Assembly: GCF_003248355.1 (NCBI RefSeq)
Contig: NZ_QKWY01000002.1
Coordinates: forward strand, 1,922,001 to 1,986,000
Source: Streptomyces sp. AC1-42W
Lineage (GTDB): Bacteria > Actinomycetota > Actinomycetes > Streptomycetales > Streptomycetaceae
Direction: 5' to 3'
DNA: 64,000 nucleotides
Shown here: positions 45,115 to 54,268 of the stretch, in pieces
Position numbering within the stretch: the stretch's first letter is position 1
Layout: each line of letters begins with the position of its first letter
Program-made: the position numbers and the translations under genes
Notes under the pieces: model-generated
Database searches by the model: none
The model's input: the letters and a program-made list of their open reading frames with translations, nothing else
What the model was told of the DNA's origin: nothing

Positions 45115-46107
45115 TCAGTCCCAGGACTCCTGCGGCGCCGGCAGCCGGTCCAGCTCCGCCAGGTCGCGTGCGGTCAGCGCCAGCCCGGCCGCGCCCGCGT
45201 TCTCCACCGCCCACCGCTCCCGCTTGGTGCCCGGCACCGGCACCACCTGGGGGCCCTGGTGCAGCACCCAGGCCAGCGCCACCTGCGCGGGCGTCGCCCC
45301 GTGCCGTTCGGCGACCCGGCGCAGCCCCACCACCAGCGGCTGGTTCGCCGCCATCACCTCGGCGGTGAACCGGGGGTGCCGGGCGCGCAGATCCTCCGGC
45401 TCGAATCCCTGACCGGGCGTCAGCGTCCCCGTCAGGAAACCGCTGCCCAGCGGCATCGCGGCCAGGAAGCCCACGCCCCGGTCGGCGCACCACGGCAGCA
45501 GCGACTCCAGCGCCTGCGGCGACCACACCGACAGCTCCGCCTGCACCGCGCTGACCGGGAAGACCTGCTGCACCCGCTCCAGCTGACGGATCGTTCCGTC
45601 ATGCGTGCGCGCCCCCGGCCGGCGGGCCGCCCGCGCCCCGACCGCGCACAGCCCCAGCGCCCGGACCTTGCCCGCGCCCACCAGCTCCGCCATCGCGCCC
45701 CAGGTCTCCTCGACGGGTACCTCCGGGTCGGCGCGGTGCAGCTGGTACAGATCGATCACATCGGTCTGCAGCCGCCGCAGCGAGGCATCGCAGGCCCGCC
45801 GCACATAGCCGGGCCTGCCGTTGGCCACGATGTGCTGATCACCCACCAGCAGACCGCACTTGGTGGACACGAACGCCTGCTCGCGCCGCCCCTTCAGGGC
45901 CCGCCCCACCAGCAGCTCATTGGTGAACGGGCCGTACATGTCGGCGGTGTCGAGCAGATCGACCCCCGCGTCGAGCGCCGCGTGCACCGCCCGCAGCGCG
46001 CGGTCCCCGCGCTGCTGGGACGCGCTGTACGCCCAGTTCATCGGCATGCAGCCGAGCCCGACCGCCCCCACGGCGAGCGCCGCCGCACCCAGACTCCTGC
46101 GCTCCAA
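45115..46107 (-). CDS. Aldo/keto reductase
   Basis: This is a 330-aa NADPH-dependent reductase of the AKR superfamily. The catalytic tetrad is visible: D53 and Y58 (LLDTADMYG), K83 (STKCG) and H124 (YQLHRAD). The C-terminal VPVPGTKRERWAVENAGAAGL segment binds NADPH. TTG 46107 is the start, with GGAAGG upstream; the following MERRSLG-type residues match the family. A small insertion (about 155-170, GARAARRPGARTHDG) is Arg-rich and unusual. Substrate unknown. Confidence 0.88.
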   Translation of the reverse strand: MERRSLGAAALAVGAVGLGCMPMNWAYSASQQRGDRALRAVHAALDAGVDLLDTADMYGPFTNELLVGRALKGRREQAFVSTKCGLLVGDQHIVANGRPGYVRRACDASLRRLQTDVIDLYQLHRADPEVPVEETWGAMAELVGAGKVRALGLCAVGARAARRPGARTHDGTIRQLERVQQVFPVSAVQAELSVWSPQALESLLPWCADRGVGFLAAMPLGSGFLTGTLTPGQGFEPEDLRARHPRFTAEVMAANQPLVVGLRRVAERHGATPAQVALAWVLHQGPQVVPVPGTKRERWAVENAGAAGLALTARDLAELDRLPAPQESWD

Positions 46108-46182
46108 CTCCCGTAACCCTTCCTCGCACCGCCCCCAAAGCTAACCTCTGCGTCCCCGTGACCTTCGCATAGCCTCCTGGCC

Positions 46183-47145
46183 ATGACTTCCACCACGCAT
46201 TCCGCCCCCGCCCCCGAGGTCTGGCTGCCGCTGCGCGCGGACGAGATCGAGGGGCTGCCCGAGGGCCTGACGTACCACTTCTGGGACGGCGCGCCGGAGT
46301 ACCCGGCCGACCCCGCCGACTGCGCCTACTACGTCGTCCCCTACATGAAGAGCCTGGAGGTCGCGATCCGGCCGCTGCCGCTGATGAGCGGGGTCCGGGT
46401 CGTGCAGACGCTCTCGGCCGGCATCGACCACGTCGAGCCCGCCCTCGACCGGCTGCCCGCCGGCGTACGGCTGTGCAACGCCAAGGGCGTCCACGAGGCG
46501 TCCACCGCCGAGCTGACCCTCGCGCTGATCCTGGCCTCGCTGCGCGGGTTCCCCGGCTTCGTGCACGGCCAGGACGAGGAGGAGTGGCGGTCCGGCTTCT
46601 ACCCGGCGCTCGCCGACAAGTCCGTACTCATCGTGGGCTACGGGTCGATCGGCGCGGCCATCGACGACCGGCTCGCGCCCTTCGAGTGCGCGCGGGTCGC
46701 ACGCGTCGCGCGCTCCGCCCGGACAACCGCACGCGGCCCCGTACACGCGATCGAGGATCTGCCGGCCCTGCTGCCCGAGGCGGACGTGGTCGTCCTGGCC
46801 ACCCCGCTGAACCCCTCCACACAGGGCCTGGCGGGCGCGGACTTCCTCGCGGCGATGCGCGACGGGGCCCTCCTGGTCAACGTCGCCCGGGGCCCCGTCG
46901 TCGACACCGGGGCTCTGCTGTCCGAACTCAGGTCCGGCCGGCTGCACGCCGCCCTCGACGTCACCGACCCGGAACCGCTGCCCGCCGGCCACCCCCTCTG
47001 GCATGCTCCGAACGTCCTGATCACCCCGCACGTCGGCGGCAGCACCTCCGCGTACCTGCCGCGCGCCAAGCGGCTGATCGCCGGACAGCTCACCCGCTTC
47101 GCCGCGGGCCGGCCGCTGGACAACGTCGTCCGCACCACCGGCTGA
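46183..47145 (+). CDS. D-isomer-specific 2-hydroxyacid dehydrogenase
   Basis: This is a 320-aa NAD(P)-dependent dehydrogenase or reductase of 2-keto acids. It has the Rossmann motif GYGSIGAAI (about 152-160), the conserved Arg region NVARGPVVDTGAL, the Glu in DPEPLPAGHPLW, and His in LITPHVGGST. All catalytic positions of the family are present. Start ATG 46183 is divergent from the aldo/keto reductase gene (75 bp). The substrate cannot be predicted. Confidence 0.88.
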   Translation: MTSTTHSAPAPEVWLPLRADEIEGLPEGLTYHFWDGAPEYPADPADCAYYVVPYMKSLEVAIRPLPLMSGVRVVQTLSAGIDHVEPALDRLPAGVRLCNAKGVHEASTAELTLALILASLRGFPGFVHGQDEEEWRSGFYPALADKSVLIVGYGSIGAAIDDRLAPFECARVARVARSARTTARGPVHAIEDLPALLPEADVVVLATPLNPSTQGLAGADFLAAMRDGALLVNVARGPVVDTGALLSELRSGRLHAALDVTDPEPLPAGHPLWHAPNVLITPHVGGSTSAYLPRAKRLIAGQLTRFAAGRPLDNVVRTTG

Positions 47146-47198
47146 CCACGCACCGAGCACACCCGGCCGCACCCCGTGTTCACGACCGCCCCGATCAG

Positions 47199-47211
47199 TC
47201 ACGGAGCGTAG
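47199..47211. promoter_or_regulatory. Weak BldD-box-like site upstream of the CdgC-like gene
   Basis: TCAC-ggagc-GTAG resembles the TNAC-N5-GTNA half-sites of BldD, with one mismatch in the outer positions and one in the centre. BldD is known to regulate several c-di-GMP genes in Streptomyces. It lies 8 bp before the first upstream start codon. This is a low-confidence match by eye. Confidence 0.25.
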
Positions 47212-47218
47212 AGAAGCT

Positions 47219-47431
47219 ATGTCCCTGAGTGACGAGTCTGGTGTATCGTCCCGAAAGGGGTGCTGCGCCGTGGCAGGGACGGCGCCGGGGAGCCAGCCAC
47301 ACGCGAGGGGGCGACGGGCGATGGACGGCCGATGGGCGAACGACCGGACACGGCGCGAGGGACGGCTGCGGTCGCAGGGCCCTGTGAGCGCCCGCCGCAA
47401 CCGGCCGGAAGCCGGGGGAGGGCCGCGGTGA
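47219..47431 (+). CDS. Possible small upstream ORF coupled to the CdgC-like gene (70 aa)
   Basis: ATG 47219 begins a 70-codon frame with GAGAAG a few bases upstream. Its TGA overlaps the GTG of the downstream GGDEF gene (GTGA), a typical translational-coupling arrangement. The predicted peptide (MSLSDESGVSSRKGCCAVAG, then Arg/Gly-rich) resembles no family I know. It may be a real leader gene or simply an open stretch of the 5' leader. Confidence 0.35.
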   Translation: MSLSDESGVSSRKGCCAVAGTAPGSQPHARGRRAMDGRWANDRTRREGRLRSQGPVSARRNRPEAGGGPR

Positions 47432-50271
47432 GCGCCCCGGCGAGCACCCGCGGAGCGCTCCTCGCCCGGCAGTTCCGGGCGGGACGGTCCTCCGCGCTGC
47501 TCCCGCAGTCCGTCCTCGGCCTCGTCTGCGGCGGCTACGCCGTGGGCGCGGCCACCGGCTGGGGCTCCGAGCGACTGGCCCTGATCATGGGCGACTTCGG
47601 CCTCGCCGCCGCCGCCCTCGCCGCCGCCGTCTCCTGCTTCCTCTTCGCCCGCGCCGCCGACATCCGGTTCCGGCCGGCCTGGCTGCTGTTCTCGCTCTCC
47701 TCGCTGATGGCCGCCTGCGGCAACGCCGTCTGGGGCTGGTACGAGTGCGTGCGCGACGTCCCGGTCCCCAGCCCCTCCCCGGCCGACGTCTTCTTCCTCT
47801 GCTTCGCGCCGCCCGCCATCGTCGGCCTGCTGGTCCTCGCCAAGCGGCCCGTCACCCGCGCCGGCTGGGTCTGCCTGGCCCTGGACTCCTGGCTGATCGG
47901 CGGCTCGCTCCTCACCCTGTCCTGGAGCCTGGCCCTCGCCCACACCGCGCACGTCGCGGACGCCGAGGGCGACAGCGTGGCCCGCGCCGCGCTCACCCTG
48001 GCCTATCCGCTGCTCGACATCGTGCTCGTCTCCATGGTGCTCGCCCTGCACTTCCGGCGCACCAGCGTCAACCGCGCCGCCGTGAACACCGCCATCGCCG
48101 CGCTCGCCCTGACCGTCCTGTGCGACGCCCTGTTCACCTCGCCGCTGCTGCGCCAGACCTACCATTCCGGCCAGTTGCTCGACGCCGGCTGGTTCGCCGG
48201 CTCGCTGCTGCTGGCCTACGCCCCCTGGGGCGCCGCGCGCCACGCGGACCCCGCGGTCCCCGGCGAGGACCCGGAGTCCCCGCGCACCACCAGCCGCCCC
48301 ATCGCGGGCTCGCTGGCCGCCCTCACCCCGTACCTCGCCGCCGCCGTCTGCACGCTCGGCATCCTGTACAACGTCATCGAGGGCCGCCGGGTGGACCGCG
48401 TCGTCGTCCTCACCGGATGCACGGTGGTGCTCGCGCTCGTCGTCCGGCAGGGCATCATGCTCGTCGACAACATCGCCCTCACCCAGGAACTGGCCCAGAA
48501 GGAGAACCACTTCCGCTCCCTGGTGCAGGGCTCCAGCGACGTCATCATGATCGCCGCCCCCAGCGGGGTCCTGCGCTACGTCAGCCCCGCCGCCGCCGGG
48601 GTCTACGGGCGCGACGCGGACGAGCTGGTCGGCGCCGAGCTGTCCTCGATCATCCACCCCGACGACCTGGGCCGGGTCGTCCACGAGGTGCGCCGGTTCC
48701 TCGCCGCCCCGCCCGGCGAGGAACCCACCACGCGCATCGAGTGCCGCTTCCGCTCCGGCTCCGGCGACTGGCTCAACGTCGAGTCCACCATCAACCGCCA
48801 CCAGGGCGGCCTGATCCTCAACAGCCGGGACGTCACCGAACGGGTCCGCCTCCAGGCCCAGTTGCAGCACAACGCGGAGCACGACCCGCTCACCGACCTG
48901 CCCAACCGCGCCCTGTTCACCGCACGGGTGCGCCAGGCCCTGGCCGGCCGCCGCGCCGGGGACGCGGGCACCGCCGTGCTCTTCATCGACCTCGACGGCT
49001 TCAAGGCGGCCAACGACCGCCTCGGCCACCAGGCGGGCGACGAACTGCTCGTCCAGGCCGCCCGCCGCCTCCAGGAGTCCGTCCGGGCCGGGGACACCGC
49101 CGCCCGCCTCGGCGGCGACGAGTTCGCCGCCCTCATCACCGGCGACGGCGGCCGGGAGCAGGACGCCCGCGAGTTCCAGGTGCACGAGATCGCCGACCGG
49201 CTGCGCCTCACGCTCTCCGAGCCGTACCGCATCGGCGACGGCGAGGTCCGGGTCACCGCCTCCATCGGCGTCGCCTTCGCCGAGCCCGGCATCACCCCCA
49301 ACGACCTCATGCGCAACGCGGACCTCGCCATGTACCGCGCCAAGGCCGGCGGCAAGAACCGCGTCCAGCTCTACGCCCCGCAGATGCAGGCCGACGTGGT
49401 CCGCCGCTCCGAGCTGGCGACCCGGCTGCGCGGCGCCCTGCGCGACGGCGAGTTCGCCCTGCTCCACCAGCCCGTGGTGCATCTGGCCACCGGCACGATC
49501 GCGGCCGTCGCCGCCCAGGCCCGCTGGCGCTCCGCCCAGGGCATCCTGTTCACCCCCGCCGAGTTCCTGCGCATCGCCGAGGACGGCGACCGCAGCGCCG
49601 AGCTGGGCCGCTGGCTCCTGGAGGAGGCCGTCGAGCAGGCCGCCGACCGCGCCGGGGCGGGCCACCAGGCGCCCGTGTGCGTCCGCCTCCCGGCCCGCAG
49701 ACTCCTCGACCGGGGATTCCCGGCCGGCTCCGTCGAGGCGCTGCTCACACGCCACGGGCTGCCGTCCGCCGCGCTCATGATCGAGATCGCCGACAGCGAT
49801 CCGCGGGTCCCCTTCGAGGAGCTGGAGCAGCGCCTGGCCGCCCTGCGCCGGCTGGGCGTACGGATCGCGCTCGACGGCTTCGGCAGCGGTTACGCCGCGA
49901 TCAACGCCCTGCGCCGGCTCCCGATCGACGTGCTGAAACTGGACCGGGGCCTGGTCGAGGGCGTGGTCGAGTCGGCCCGGCTGCACAAGATCACCAGCGG
50001 GCTGCTGAGGATCGCCTGCGACCTCGGGATGCAGTCCGTCGCCGACGGCGTGGACGTGCCGGAGCAGGTCCTCGCGCTGCGCGCCATGGGCTGCACCCAC
50101 GGCCAGGGTGCCGCCTTCTCCGGACCCCTCGACGAATACCGGCTGCGCCGCGTGCTGGCCCGCGGCACCTTCCCGGTCCCCGGCGCGGTGCCCGCGCAGC
50201 CGGTCCTCGCGGGCGGCTCGCTCCCCTCGCTCACCGGCTCACATGGTGAGACACCTGTCCCACCCACTTGA
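47428..50271 (+). CDS. cdgC: CdgC-like membrane PAS-GGDEF-EAL protein, probable diguanylate cyclase with degenerate EAL
   Basis: This 947-aa protein has an N-terminal membrane domain (about ten helices, residues 20-340), a PAS domain (ENHFRSLVQGSSDVIMIAAPSG), then GGDEF and EAL. The GGDEF motif is intact (562-566) with an RAGD inhibitory site five residues upstream, so it can make and sense c-di-GMP. The EAL domain is degenerate: EAL becomes AAQ, DDFG becomes DGFG, and EGVE becomes DGVD, so hydrolysis is not expected. GTG 47428 has GGGGGAGGG upstream. Position before ilvB matches CdgC (SCO5511 from memory). It likely helps control development. Confidence 0.85.
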   Translation: MSAPASTRGALLARQFRAGRSSALLPQSVLGLVCGGYAVGAATGWGSERLALIMGDFGLAAAALAAAVSCFLFARAADIRFRPAWLLFSLSSLMAACGNAVWGWYECVRDVPVPSPSPADVFFLCFAPPAIVGLLVLAKRPVTRAGWVCLALDSWLIGGSLLTLSWSLALAHTAHVADAEGDSVARAALTLAYPLLDIVLVSMVLALHFRRTSVNRAAVNTAIAALALTVLCDALFTSPLLRQTYHSGQLLDAGWFAGSLLLAYAPWGAARHADPAVPGEDPESPRTTSRPIAGSLAALTPYLAAAVCTLGILYNVIEGRRVDRVVVLTGCTVVLALVVRQGIMLVDNIALTQELAQKENHFRSLVQGSSDVIMIAAPSGVLRYVSPAAAGVYGRDADELVGAELSSIIHPDDLGRVVHEVRRFLAAPPGEEPTTRIECRFRSGSGDWLNVESTINRHQGGLILNSRDVTERVRLQAQLQHNAEHDPLTDLPNRALFTARVRQALAGRRAGDAGTAVLFIDLDGFKAANDRLGHQAGDELLVQAARRLQESVRAGDTAARLGGDEFAALITGDGGREQDAREFQVHEIADRLRLTLSEPYRIGDGEVRVTASIGVAFAEPGITPNDLMRNADLAMYRAKAGGKNRVQLYAPQMQADVVRRSELATRLRGALRDGEFALLHQPVVHLATGTIAAVAAQARWRSAQGILFTPAEFLRIAEDGDRSAELGRWLLEEAVEQAADRAGAGHQAPVCVRLPARRLLDRGFPAGSVEALLTRHGLPSAALMIEIADSDPRVPFEELEQRLAALRRLGVRIALDGFGSGYAAINALRRLPIDVLKLDRGLVEGVVESARLHKITSGLLRIACDLGMQSVADGVDVPEQVLALRAMGCTHGQGAAFSGPLDEYRLRRVLARGTFPVPGAVPAQPVLAGGSLPSLTGSHGETPVPPT

Positions 50272-50304
50272 CACCCCGCGTGCGTCGGAGAGAGGGTCAA
50301 TGCC

Positions 50305-50346
50305 ATGCGCACCCGAATTCTCGTACTTGGAAAGCGCGTCGGCTGA
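50305..50346 (+). CDS. ilvB leader peptide (MRTRILVLGKRVG)
   Basis: This 13-aa peptide frame contains Ile-Leu-Val-Leu in a row plus another Val, all three branched-chain amino acids. It uses att, gta and ctt, codons that are rare in this GC-rich genome. It lies in the leader of ilvB ahead of a classical terminator. Ribosome stalling at these codons when branched-chain aminoacyl-tRNAs are scarce should prevent the terminator from forming. ATG 50305 follows AGAGGG. Confidence 0.85.
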   Translation: MRTRILVLGKRVG

Positions 50347-50347
50347 A

Positions 50348-50372
50348 GCAGGGTTCCTCCATGACACCCTGC
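50348..50372 (+). promoter_or_regulatory. Hairpin in the ilvB leader (pause or alternative structure)
   Basis: A 7-bp inverted repeat (gcagggt 50348-50354 and accctgc 50366-50372) begins right after the leader peptide stop. In attenuators such a stem is the pause or anti-antiterminator hairpin. The role is inferred from position. Confidence 0.45.
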
Positions 50373-50390
50373 GGACCGCACCGGCGCGCT

Positions 50391-50424
50391 CCCCTCGCTT
50401 GCCTCACGGCACGAGGGGTTTTTT
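50391..50424 (+). terminator. ilvB attenuator terminator
   Basis: The stem cccctcg/cgagggg (50391-50397 and 50412-50418) with an inner gcc/ggc pair is followed by six T residues (50419-50424). Such a T-tract is unusual in Streptomyces and marks a true intrinsic terminator. It lies between the leader peptide and ilvB and fits transcription attenuation by branched-chain amino acids. Confidence 0.85.
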
Positions 50425-50490
50425 GTTGCACCGGACCAGGCAAAACGTCGTAAAACACTCGCAAAACTCAGCTTCGAGAAGAGAATGCCG

Positions 50491-52341
50491 ATGACCGAGC
50501 AGGCCACAGGGGCCCACCATCCCCAGCCGCGGGCCCGTACCGGCGGATCGCCCTCCGCCTCCGTCGAACACGTCACGGGCGCGCAGTCCCTCATTCGCTC
50601 CCTCGAGGAGGTGGGGGCCGACACGGTATTCGGCATTCCCGGCGGCGCCATCCTTCCGGCGTACGACCCGATGATGGACTCGAAGCGCGTCCGCCACGTC
50701 CTGGTCCGCCACGAGCAGGGGGCCGGCCACGCCGCCACCGGCTACGCACAGGCCACCGGCCGGGTCGGTGTCTGCATGGCCACCTCCGGCCCCGGCGCCA
50801 CCAACCTGGTCACCCCGATCGCCGACGCCTACCTGGACTCGGTGCCGATCGTCGCCATCACCGGCCAGGTGGCCTCCGCCGCCATCGGCACGGACGCCTT
50901 CCAGGAGGCGGACATCTGCGGCATCACGATGCCGATCACGAAGCACAACTTCCTGGTCACCAAGGCCGAGGACATCCCGCACACCATCGCCGAGGCGTTC
51001 CACATCGCCGCCACCGGCCGTCCCGGCCCGGTCCTGGTCGACATCGCCAAGGACGCCCTCCAGGCGAAGACCACCTTCAGCTGGCCGCCGGTCATGGACC
51101 TGCCCGGCTACCGCCCGGTGACCAAGCCGCACGCCAAGCAGATCCGCGAGGCCGCCAAGCTCATCGTCCAGGCCAGGCGCCCGGTGCTCTACGTGGGCGG
51201 CGGCGTCATGAAAGCCGGGGCCACCGCCGAACTCAAGGTGCTGGCCGAGCTGACCGGAGCGCCCGTCACCACCACCCTGATGGCGCTCGGCTCCTTCCCC
51301 GACAGCCACCCGCTGCACGTGGGGATGCCCGGAATGCACGGTGCGGTCACCGCCGTCACCGCGCTCCAGAAGGCCGACCTGATCGTCGCCCTCGGCGCCC
51401 GCTTCGACGACCGCGTCACCGGCAAGCTGGACAGCTTCGCCCCGTACGCCAAGGTCGTCCACGCCGACATCGACCCGGCGGAGATCGGCAAGAACCGCGC
51501 CGCCGACGTCCCGATCGTCGGGGACGCCCGCGAGGTCATCGCCGACCTCGTCCAGGCGGTCCAGGCCGAGCACACCGAGGGCAACACCGGTGACTACAGC
51601 TCGTGGTGGAAGGACCTCAACCGCTGGCGCGAGACCTACCCGCTCGGCTACGACCTGCCGGAGGACGGCAGCCTCTCGCCGCAGCAGGTCATCCAGCGCA
51701 TCGGCGAACTGGCCCCGCCGGACACGATCTTCGCCGCGGGCGTCGGCCAGCACCAGATGTGGGCCTCGCACTTCATCCAGTACGAGCAGCCCGCCACCTG
51801 GCTGAACTCCGGCGGCGCCGGGACCATGGGCTACGCGGTGCCCGCCGCGATGGGCGCCAAAGCCGGCATGCCGGACCGCACGGTCTGGGCGATCGACGGC
51901 GACGGCTGCTTCCAGATGACCAATCAGGAACTGACCACCTGCGCCCTGAACAACATCCCGGTCAAGATCGCCATCATCAACAACGGCGCGCTCGGGATGG
52001 TCCGCCAGTGGCAGACCCTGTTCTACAACCAGCGGTACTCCAACACCGTGCTGCACTCCGGCGCCGACACCGACGGCAACGCGGCGAAGGGCACCCGCGT
52101 GCCCGACTTCGTGAAGCTCTCCGAGGCCATGGGCTGCTACGCGATCCGCTGCGAGGACCCGGCCGACCTGGACAAGGTCATCGCCGAGGCCAACGCGATC
52201 AACGACCGCCCGGTCGTCATCGACTTCATCGTCCACGAGGACGCCATGGTGTGGCCGATGGTCGCCGCCGGCACCTCCAACGACGAGGTCATGGCCGCGC
52301 GCGGCGTCCGCCCCGACTTCGGCGACAACGAAGACGACTGA
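50491..52341 (+). CDS. ilvB: Acetolactate synthase large (catalytic) subunit
   Basis: This is the thiamine-diphosphate enzyme that condenses pyruvate to acetolactate or acetohydroxybutyrate, the first common step to valine, leucine and isoleucine. It is 616 aa. The catalytic Glu is in LVRHEQGAGHAATGYA, the TPP/Mg motif is IDGDGCFQMTNQEL (about 468-481), and the FAD-binding middle domain (ALGARFDDRVTGKL) is present. ATG 50491 has GAAGAG at correct spacing; ATG 50485, two codons earlier, is too close to it. It is controlled by the leader peptide and attenuator just upstream. Confidence 0.97.
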   Translation: MTEQATGAHHPQPRARTGGSPSASVEHVTGAQSLIRSLEEVGADTVFGIPGGAILPAYDPMMDSKRVRHVLVRHEQGAGHAATGYAQATGRVGVCMATSGPGATNLVTPIADAYLDSVPIVAITGQVASAAIGTDAFQEADICGITMPITKHNFLVTKAEDIPHTIAEAFHIAATGRPGPVLVDIAKDALQAKTTFSWPPVMDLPGYRPVTKPHAKQIREAAKLIVQARRPVLYVGGGVMKAGATAELKVLAELTGAPVTTTLMALGSFPDSHPLHVGMPGMHGAVTAVTALQKADLIVALGARFDDRVTGKLDSFAPYAKVVHADIDPAEIGKNRAADVPIVGDAREVIADLVQAVQAEHTEGNTGDYSSWWKDLNRWRETYPLGYDLPEDGSLSPQQVIQRIGELAPPDTIFAAGVGQHQMWASHFIQYEQPATWLNSGGAGTMGYAVPAAMGAKAGMPDRTVWAIDGDGCFQMTNQELTTCALNNIPVKIAIINNGALGMVRQWQTLFYNQRYSNTVLHSGADTDGNAAKGTRVPDFVKLSEAMGCYAIRCEDPADLDKVIAEANAINDRPVVIDFIVHEDAMVWPMVAAGTSNDEVMAARGVRPDFGDNEDD

Positions 52342-52364
52342 GAGACAGAGAGAGACCGACTTCC

Positions 52365-52892
52365 ATGTCCGAAAAGCACACACTCTCCGTCCTGGTCGAG
52401 AACAAGCCCGGCGTCCTGGCCCGGATCACCGCCCTGTTCTCCCGCCGCGGCTTCAACATCGACTCGCTCGCGGTCGGCACCACCGAACACCCCGACATCT
52501 CCCGCATCACCATCGTCGTGAATGTCGAGGACCTGCCCCTGGAGCAGGTGACCAAACAGCTCAACAAGCTGGTCAACGTCCTGAAGATCGTCGAACTCGA
52601 GCCCACCGCTGCGATCCAGCGCGAGCTCGTCCTGGTGAAGGTCCGCGCCGACAACGAGACCCGCTCCCAGATCGTCGAGATCGTCCAGCTGTTCCGCGCC
52701 AAGACCGTGGACGTCTCGCCCGAGGCCGTCACGATCGAGGCCACCGGCGGAGCCGACAAGCTGGAGGCGATGCTCAAGATGCTGGAGCAGTACGGCATCA
52801 AGGAGCTCGTCCAGTCCGGAACCATCGCCATAGGGCGTGGCGCGCGTTCGATCACCGACCGCTCGCTGCGCGCCCTGGACCGTACGGCGTAA
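52365..52892 (+). CDS. ilvN: Acetolactate synthase small (regulatory) subunit
   Basis: This 175-aa ACT-domain subunit gives valine feedback control and raises activity of IlvB. The N-terminal ACT domain HTLSVLVENKPGVLARITALFSRRGFNIDSL and the C-terminal ALS_ss domain (LVLVKVRADNETRSQIVEIVQLFRAKTVDV) are complete. ATG 52365 lies 23 bp after ilvB in the same transcript. Confidence 0.97.
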   Translation: MSEKHTLSVLVENKPGVLARITALFSRRGFNIDSLAVGTTEHPDISRITIVVNVEDLPLEQVTKQLNKLVNVLKIVELEPTAAIQRELVLVKVRADNETRSQIVEIVQLFRAKTVDVSPEAVTIEATGGADKLEAMLKMLEQYGIKELVQSGTIAIGRGARSITDRSLRALDRTA

Positions 52893-52999
52893 CCCCCTCC
52901 GGGCCCGCCGCGCCGCTCGTATGGCGAGACCCCGAAACGTATCTGACGCACCCCGCCGTACGGTGGGACGCAACACCTGCACACCAAGGAGAAGACCCA

Positions 53000-54001
<1,002 letters not shown>

Positions 54002-54011
54002 CACCCCGGTC

Positions 54012-54043
54012 CCGGGGGGACGGGTCACGGCCCGTCCCCCCGG
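54012..54043 (+). terminator. Terminator of ilvBNC
   Basis: A 13-bp perfect inverted repeat (54012-54024 and 54031-54043) with a tcacgg loop lies 11 nt after the ilvC stop. No T-tract is present. Confidence 0.82.
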
Positions 54044-54268
54044 CACCACCCACCCACCGCTGGAAGAGGCGGCCTCGTACGCGCGTACCCGTCGCCGGGT
54101 CTCGTGCGGGTGATCTTTTCGCGGAGCGCGGACGGCGTCCCCGCGCAGGACTACACTGCTCCACATACACGCGTCAGGCCCACAGTGTCGTGCGTCTTCC
54201 ACGCGGCAAGCCCCTCCACGCCTGCGGCCGTCGGGACGGCCGTCCGCACTGGATCTGTGAGGACTCAC

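Noticed and set aside
50268..50273. TTGACA as the -35 box of the ilvB leader promoter
   Set aside because: It overlaps the stop of the upstream gene, and no acceptable -10 box is found at 16-19 bp. The promoter could not be placed with confidence.
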